Source: Prevotellaceae bacterium MN60
GTDB lineage: Bacteria > Bacteroidota > Bacteroidia > Bacteroidales > Bacteroidaceae
NCBI GenBank assembly: GCA_900199555.1
Contig: FZQZ01000006.1
Location: 1 to 64,000, forward strand
Reading direction: 5' to 3'
Length of the DNA stretch: 64,000 nt
Of this stretch, positions 60,852-64,000 are shown piece after piece. Below the pieces are notes generated by a model. It searched no databases. It saw only the letters and a program-made list of their open reading frames with translations, and was not told the DNA's origin. The number at the start of each line of letters is the position of its first letter. The first letter of the stretch is position 1. The position numbers were made by a program, and so were the translations under genes.

Positions 60852-61862
60852 ATGAACAACGAGATACAATTCATATTGTACCAATTGCCTGATGAAGAAG
60901 GCAGGGTACAGGTAGTGATAAAGGACGAAACAATATGGGCTACGCAAAAGGCGATGGCACAGTTGTTTGGTGTAGGCGTACCAGCTATCAGCAAGCATCT
61001 GACACATATCTTTGAAGAGGGAGAACTTGACAAGGACGTGGCTGTTTCCAAAATGGAAATAACCACTCAACATGGTGCTATGGAGGGCAAAACACAGACG
61101 AATGAGACTGCATTTTATTCTCTTGATGCCATTATTGCCGTTGGATATCGTGTCTCGTCAGCCCGTGCCACAAAGTTCCGCATTTGGGCTACAAAGATAC
61201 TGAACGAGTATATACGCAAGGGATTCGTTCTGGATGACGAAAGGCTGAAACAAGGGAAAGCTGTATTTGGAAAGGATTACTTTCGGGAGTTGTTGGAAAG
61301 GGTTAGGAGTATCCGAGCCAGTGAACGCCGTATCTGGCAACAGATAACCGACATCTATGCGGAATGTTCTTACGACTACGACCGCAACTCTCCAACCACT
61401 CGCGAGTTTTACCAGATGATTCAGAACCGCTTCCACTATGCCATCACAGGACAGACGGCACCAGAAATCATCTATACTCGTGCAGACCACACAAAGGAGC
61501 ACATGGGATTGCAGACTTGGAAGAACGCACCTAACGGCAGGGTGTTGCTGAGTGATACGAAGATAGCCAAGAACTATCTTCCTGAGAAGGAAATACGACA
61601 ATTGGAAAGAGCGGTGACAGGCTATTTCGACTATATCGAAGACTTGATTGAAAGGGAGAATGCGTTTAACATGGAGCAATTTGCCGCATCTGTCAATGAG
61701 TTTCTGACGTTTAGAAGGTATGCACTATTACCTGACAAGGGAAAGATCAGTCGTGAAGAAGCAGACCGAAAAGCAGAGGAAGAATATAAGCTGTTTAATC
61801 CTACGCAACGCATTGACTCAGATTTCGACAAGGAAATTCGTGGGCTGTTTACTGATAATTGA
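60852..61862 (+). CDS. RhuM-family protein
   Basis: 336 residues, the standard length. Conserved features: ETIWATQKAMAQLFGVGVPA (DNA-binding-like N-terminus), ISKHLTHIFEEGEL, NETAFYSLDAIIAVGYRVSS, RATKFRIWATKILNEYIRKG, and HMGLQTW...KNYLPEKEIRQLERAV. RhuM was named from a Salmonella pathogenicity island, but homologues are widespread beside restriction and toxin genes, and their true role is unknown. Its own promoter separates it from mcrBC, although the two loci form a small defence-type cluster. Confidence 0.85.
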   Translation: MNNEIQFILYQLPDEEGRVQVVIKDETIWATQKAMAQLFGVGVPAISKHLTHIFEEGELDKDVAVSKMEITTQHGAMEGKTQTNETAFYSLDAIIAVGYRVSSARATKFRIWATKILNEYIRKGFVLDDERLKQGKAVFGKDYFRELLERVRSIRASERRIWQQITDIYAECSYDYDRNSPTTREFYQMIQNRFHYAITGQTAPEIIYTRADHTKEHMGLQTWKNAPNGRVLLSDTKIAKNYLPEKEIRQLERAVTGYFDYIEDLIERENAFNMEQFAASVNEFLTFRRYALLPDKGKISREEADRKAEEEYKLFNPTQRIDSDFDKEIRGLFTDN

Positions 61863-61955
61863 ATTTTATCCAGAAGTGATATGGCAAAGGGCACTAGGGA
61901 CAGGTCTCTGTCTAATTACGGATAACAAGGTATATGACACATAAAGAAATGCCTT

Positions 61956-62039
61956 ACAAAAGATTTTTGCTTGAAATAAGTCTTCACCTTCACGCGTATC
62001 GTACTATCTCATAGCGCAATACGTGTGAATAGTGTTTTT
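61956..62039. repeat. ~83-bp inverted repeat, left end of gene-free island
   Basis: ACAAAAGATTTTTGCTTGAA ... GTGTGAATAGTGTTTTT. It pairs with 62821-62902 at roughly 87% identity. The arm is itself a hairpin (TTCACGCGTAT...ATACGTGTGAA). Confidence 0.85.
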
Positions 62040-62040
62040 C

Positions 62041-62165
62041 AGTGAATACGCCACGTACGATTTCGTGCGTGGTGTATACAAATTATTTTGTGCCACGTAC
62101 GGATTTTTCTGTGGCGTATACGGAGACGTACGTGGCGTATTCAGAATCGTACATGCCACATTCGC
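62041..62165. repeat. array of CCACGTACG hairpins
   Basis: Alternating direct and inverted units: ATACGCCACGTACG / CGTGCGTGGTGTAT, TGCCACGTACGG / TGTGGCGTATACG, GACGTACGTGGCGTATTC / CGTACATGCCACATTCG. Three to four nested stems. Non-coding. Confidence 0.75.
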
Positions 62166-62175
62166 AATCTCTGAG

Positions 62176-62262
62176 AATAGTGCCACTTTAGCACTGGAAT
62201 AGTGGCTGTTTTGGACTGCAATAGTGCCTATATAGACATGTAAAACAGGCACTATTCCGATG
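62176..62262. repeat. GTGCCACT...AGGCACTATTC repeat module, copy 2
   Basis: Shares AATAGTGCCACTTTAGCA and TATATAGAC(A/G)TG(T/C)AAAACAGG with 1885-1972. Hairpin AATAGTGCC...GGCACTATT. Confidence 0.7.
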
Positions 62263-62292
62263 CTATATAGGCTCTATTCTGACTCTACGAAA

Positions 62293-62464
62293 AGTTTATT
62301 TCAAAAAACATCTAACCTTCTAACCCAACAGGGGTGAAACACCGATGTCCAGGGGCTTTGAACCGGGTTAGATGTTTGGGAACATCTAACCTGTCTAAAA
62401 CTCAATGTAGATAGGCATTTGAAGGGTGTTGGGTTAGAAGGTTAGATGTTTTTTGAAATAAACT
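62293..62464. repeat. 172-bp nested dyad element, ACATCTAACC type
   Basis: Outer arms of 38 bp are perfect inverted repeats: AGTTTATTTCAAAAAACATC + TAACCTTCTAACCCAACA at 62293-62330 and its complement at 62427-62464. An inner hairpin GGTTAGATGTT-TGGG-AACATCTAACC lies at 62366-62391. The right core (ATAGGCATTTGAAGGG) matches that of the 44397-44652 element (ATAGGCATTTGAGGGC). Same design, different word. Confidence 0.85.
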
Positions 62465-62468
62465 CTCA

Positions 62469-62632
62469 GCCCTTACCTAGCCTCCCCCCACTAGGGGAGG
62501 ATTTTACTTCCAAATAGTTTGACGACACTTTACGGATAGTTTGACGGCATAATTCTCCTTGAATTTACGCACAATTCAAGAAGCATTTACGCATAATGCT
62601 TTTCGGATATTATTCCTCCCCCAGTGGGGGGA
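62469..62632. repeat. GC-rich palindromes and TTTGACGGCATAATTC module, copy 2
   Basis: CCTCCCCCCACTAGGGGAGG at 62481-62500 and CCTCCCCCAGTGGGGGG at 62615-62631, with AGTTTGACGGCATAATTC and GAATTTACGCAYAATTC words between them (62515-62600), as at 44031-44096. The stretch 62633-62820 has GCGCTGA/TAGCTGATT words but no gene. Confidence 0.7.
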
Positions 62633-62820
62633 GCTTTGGAATGGGCTACATTCAGCGCTGAATACAGCTGTTTCGAGGTGCAATACAATAACTATTGAGG
62701 TGCGAAAGTAACTGATTGGGCGCTGAGTGTAGCTGATTCAGCGCTGAGTTAGGCTAATTCAGAGCAGGAATAGACTGATACCGATAGAAGGCAGGCTGGT
62801 ACGTTTGCCGAGACAGACTA

Positions 62821-62902
62821 AAAAACACTATTCACGCGTATTGCACTATGGGACAGCACGATATGCGTGAATGTGAAGACTTATTTCTAGCAAAAATTTT
62901 TG
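62821..62902. repeat. ~83-bp inverted repeat, right end of gene-free island
   Basis: AAAAACACTATTCACGCGTA ... CTAGCAAAAATTTTTGT, complement of 61956-62039. It ends 13 bases before the AlkZ-related gene's stop codon. Confidence 0.85.
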
Positions 62903-62914
62903 TAGAGGAACAAT

Positions 62915-63586
62915 TTATCTGATTAGTTTCAGAATCTGTTTCTCGGTAGCTTCTGGCAGGAGGGCGGTAAGATGGGTGACGAGGCGACGGAAGGATTCTT
63001 CTGGAGTGCGAGGACACTGGCATGCCTCACGACCGTAAAGCAGCTCAGGGGTGGTGAGCAACGACCAGCCCCAGCCGTATTCCTTGCCATGCTTGTCGGT
63101 AGGATAGACAAAGTCTTCGGTCACGATATAGCAGCCCATCTGCAGACGGGTGATGAAGCTGTCGAACTTGCTACGCATCTTAGGACCAGTAAAGCCACAG
63201 GCTGCACGTAGTTCGCGAGTAATCATACAGCCCTGCTCCTGTAGAGTGAGGAGGATAGCTTCCTCGATACTGCCTTCTTCGGGCTGAGGATGCTGGCTGC
63301 GACGATAGTTGTAGAAGTCGGGCCACCACTCACGACTGATGAATCCGGCCTTCTTATCAAAGAACTTACCATAGACCACATCGCCCTCGGTTACAATAGG
63401 TCCTTTCCACCTCCATAGAGGCCAATCCCATCCGCCATCGGGGAATACGACATAACGACAGTCGTCACTGACTATCTCTTCGGCAGAATAGCCCGAAATG
63501 CCACTGTCTAGCAAGGGAAGGAAGCCAACCTGCTGAATCAGCTGCATCAGTTGTGCTTGGCTGTAAATCTCTGGATGTTCTATCAT
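62915..63586 (-). CDS. AlkZ-related winged-helix protein
   Basis: 223 residues. WDWPLWRWKGPIVTEGDVVY, GKFFDKKAGFISREWWPDFY and TRELRAACGFTGPKMRSKFD belong to a Bacteroidales family related to AlkZ/YcaQ DNA glycosylases but about half their length. It lacks a clear catalytic QxQ-type motif, so glycosylase activity is doubtful; DNA binding is likely. Five bases after the AGCS gene on the same strand. Confidence 0.75.
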   Translation of the reverse strand: MIEHPEIYSQAQLMQLIQQVGFLPLLDSGISGYSAEEIVSDDCRYVVFPDGGWDWPLWRWKGPIVTEGDVVYGKFFDKKAGFISREWWPDFYNYRRSQHPQPEEGSIEEAILLTLQEQGCMITRELRAACGFTGPKMRSKFDSFITRLQMGCYIVTEDFVYPTDKHGKEYGWGWSLLTTPELLYGREACQCPRTPEESFRRLVTHLTALLPEATEKQILKLIR

Positions 63587-63591
63587 GATTG

Positions 63592-64000
63592 TTATTCCTC
63601 TTCCATCACCTCATCTATCCTGCCACTCCAAAGGTATTTCTTGGTCTCCTGGGCAGCCACACCACTTAACAGCAATAGCGCTACGAGGTTAGGAATAGCC
63701 ATCAGGGCATTCATGCAGTCGGCAATATTCCAGATGATATCGAGGTTGATGATGCTGCCAAAGAACAGGGCAACGATATAGAGGATGCGATAGAAACGAT
63801 TGGTACGGCGACCTTCGATATAGTTGACCGCACTCTCACCATAATAGCTCCAACCCAGGATGGTGCTGAAAGCAAAGGTCAGGATGCCAAAGGCCAACAG
63901 AGGGGCTCCTACATAAGGAATCTTAGAGAAAGCTACCTTGGTCAGAGCAGCACCATCGGCAAAGGTGATGTCGGGATAGGCAAGGATGCTGCTGACAAGT
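63592..64000 (-). CDS. alanine/glycine:cation symporter, C-terminal part (window edge)
   Basis: The frame is open to the last base, so the gene continues beyond the window; 136 C-terminal residues are visible. AFGILTFAFSTILGWSYYGE, NRFYRILYIVALFFGSIINL and DIIWNIADCMNALMAIPNLV match the end of AGCS transporters and resemble the 45518 gene (FAFSSIIGNYYYGEANIRFI). Two AGCS paralogues thus lie about 18 kb apart. Confidence 0.88.
   Translation of the reverse strand, partial: LVSSILAYPDITFADGAALTKVAFSKIPYVGAPLLAFGILTFAFSTILGWSYYGESAVNYIEGRRTNRFYRILYIVALFFGSIINLDIIWNIADCMNALMAIPNLVALLLLSGVAAQETKKYLWSGRIDEVMEEE

Noticed and set aside
61862..61944. Small gene after the RhuM-family gene
   Set aside because: Short frames such as MAKGTRDRSLSNYG end at once, lack a ribosome-binding site, and do not resemble a known product.

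Overview
The window looks like a chromosomal segment of a gut or rumen Prevotellaceae bacterium (Prevotella/Segatella type, Bacteroidales). This rests on the genes and signals seen: Bacteroidetes promoters of the TTTG-N19-TAnnTTTG kind, BspA-like leucine-rich repeat proteins, a VapE/M15/HU-like/smalltalk cassette, an M60 peptidase, a GH67-GH3 hemicellulose pair, and five secreted proteins ending in the short motif Y(D/N)LxGx(R/K)...KG(L/I)xI.NGKK typical of this group. Nothing in the window fixes the species.

Layout. 1-3.2 kb: 3' part of a VapE-type ATPase gene, an M15 peptidase, a small Cys-rich protein, an HU-like protein and a 32-residue smalltalk protein, embedded in GC-rich intergenic repeats that run into gene 3' ends. 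3.3-10.6 kb: two paralogous cassettes, each a conserved leader, a large secreted repeat protein and a small acidic peptide gene. 10.9-11.6 kb: HigB/HigA-like toxin-antitoxin pair. 11.8-17.2 kb: secreted serpin, LRR lipoprotein, helix-hairpin-helix protein. 17.1-19.6 kb: glycosyltransferase, mannose-1-phosphate guanylyltransferase, tRNA-Leu(CAA). 19.7-23.8 kb: M60-type peptidase with a third small acidic peptide gene overlapping its stop codon, and a candidate small RNA. 23.9-41.5 kb: mostly housekeeping and membrane genes (HhH/ComEA-like, two NSS transporters, VanZ, CYTH, RF2, acyl-CoA synthetase, M20 hydrolase, the dut-TPR-DUF4292-EnvC operon, an LRR protein, dGTPase, a macrodomain-like protein, flavin reductase). 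41.5-45.3 kb: poorly known genes including a CoiA-like protein, and a repeat-rich gap. 45.5-56.2 kb: alanine/sodium symporter, GH67, GH3, SpoIIE-type phosphatase, phosphoglycerate mutase, radical SAM protein. 56.5-61.9 kb: solitary antitoxin-like gene, McrBC restriction system, RhuM-family protein. 61.9-62.9 kb: a gene-free island bounded by ~83 bp inverted repeats. 62.9-64 kb: AlkZ-related protein and a second alanine symporter cut by the window end.

The most unusual signals are (i) three small acidic peptide genes sharing a YxxPxL...TxxxLLxxS pattern, each directly after a large secreted protein with the C-terminal motif; (ii) 7-bp tandem repeats placed inside the coding sequence just before that C-terminal motif, where gain or loss of a unit would shift the frame; (iii) two non-coding dyad elements (about 44.5 kb and 62.4 kb) with the same nested inverted-repeat design but a different repeat word (ACATGTACC versus ACATCTAACC), as if arms and inner hairpins had changed together. 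No rRNA, CRISPR array, integrase or transposase gene was recognised.
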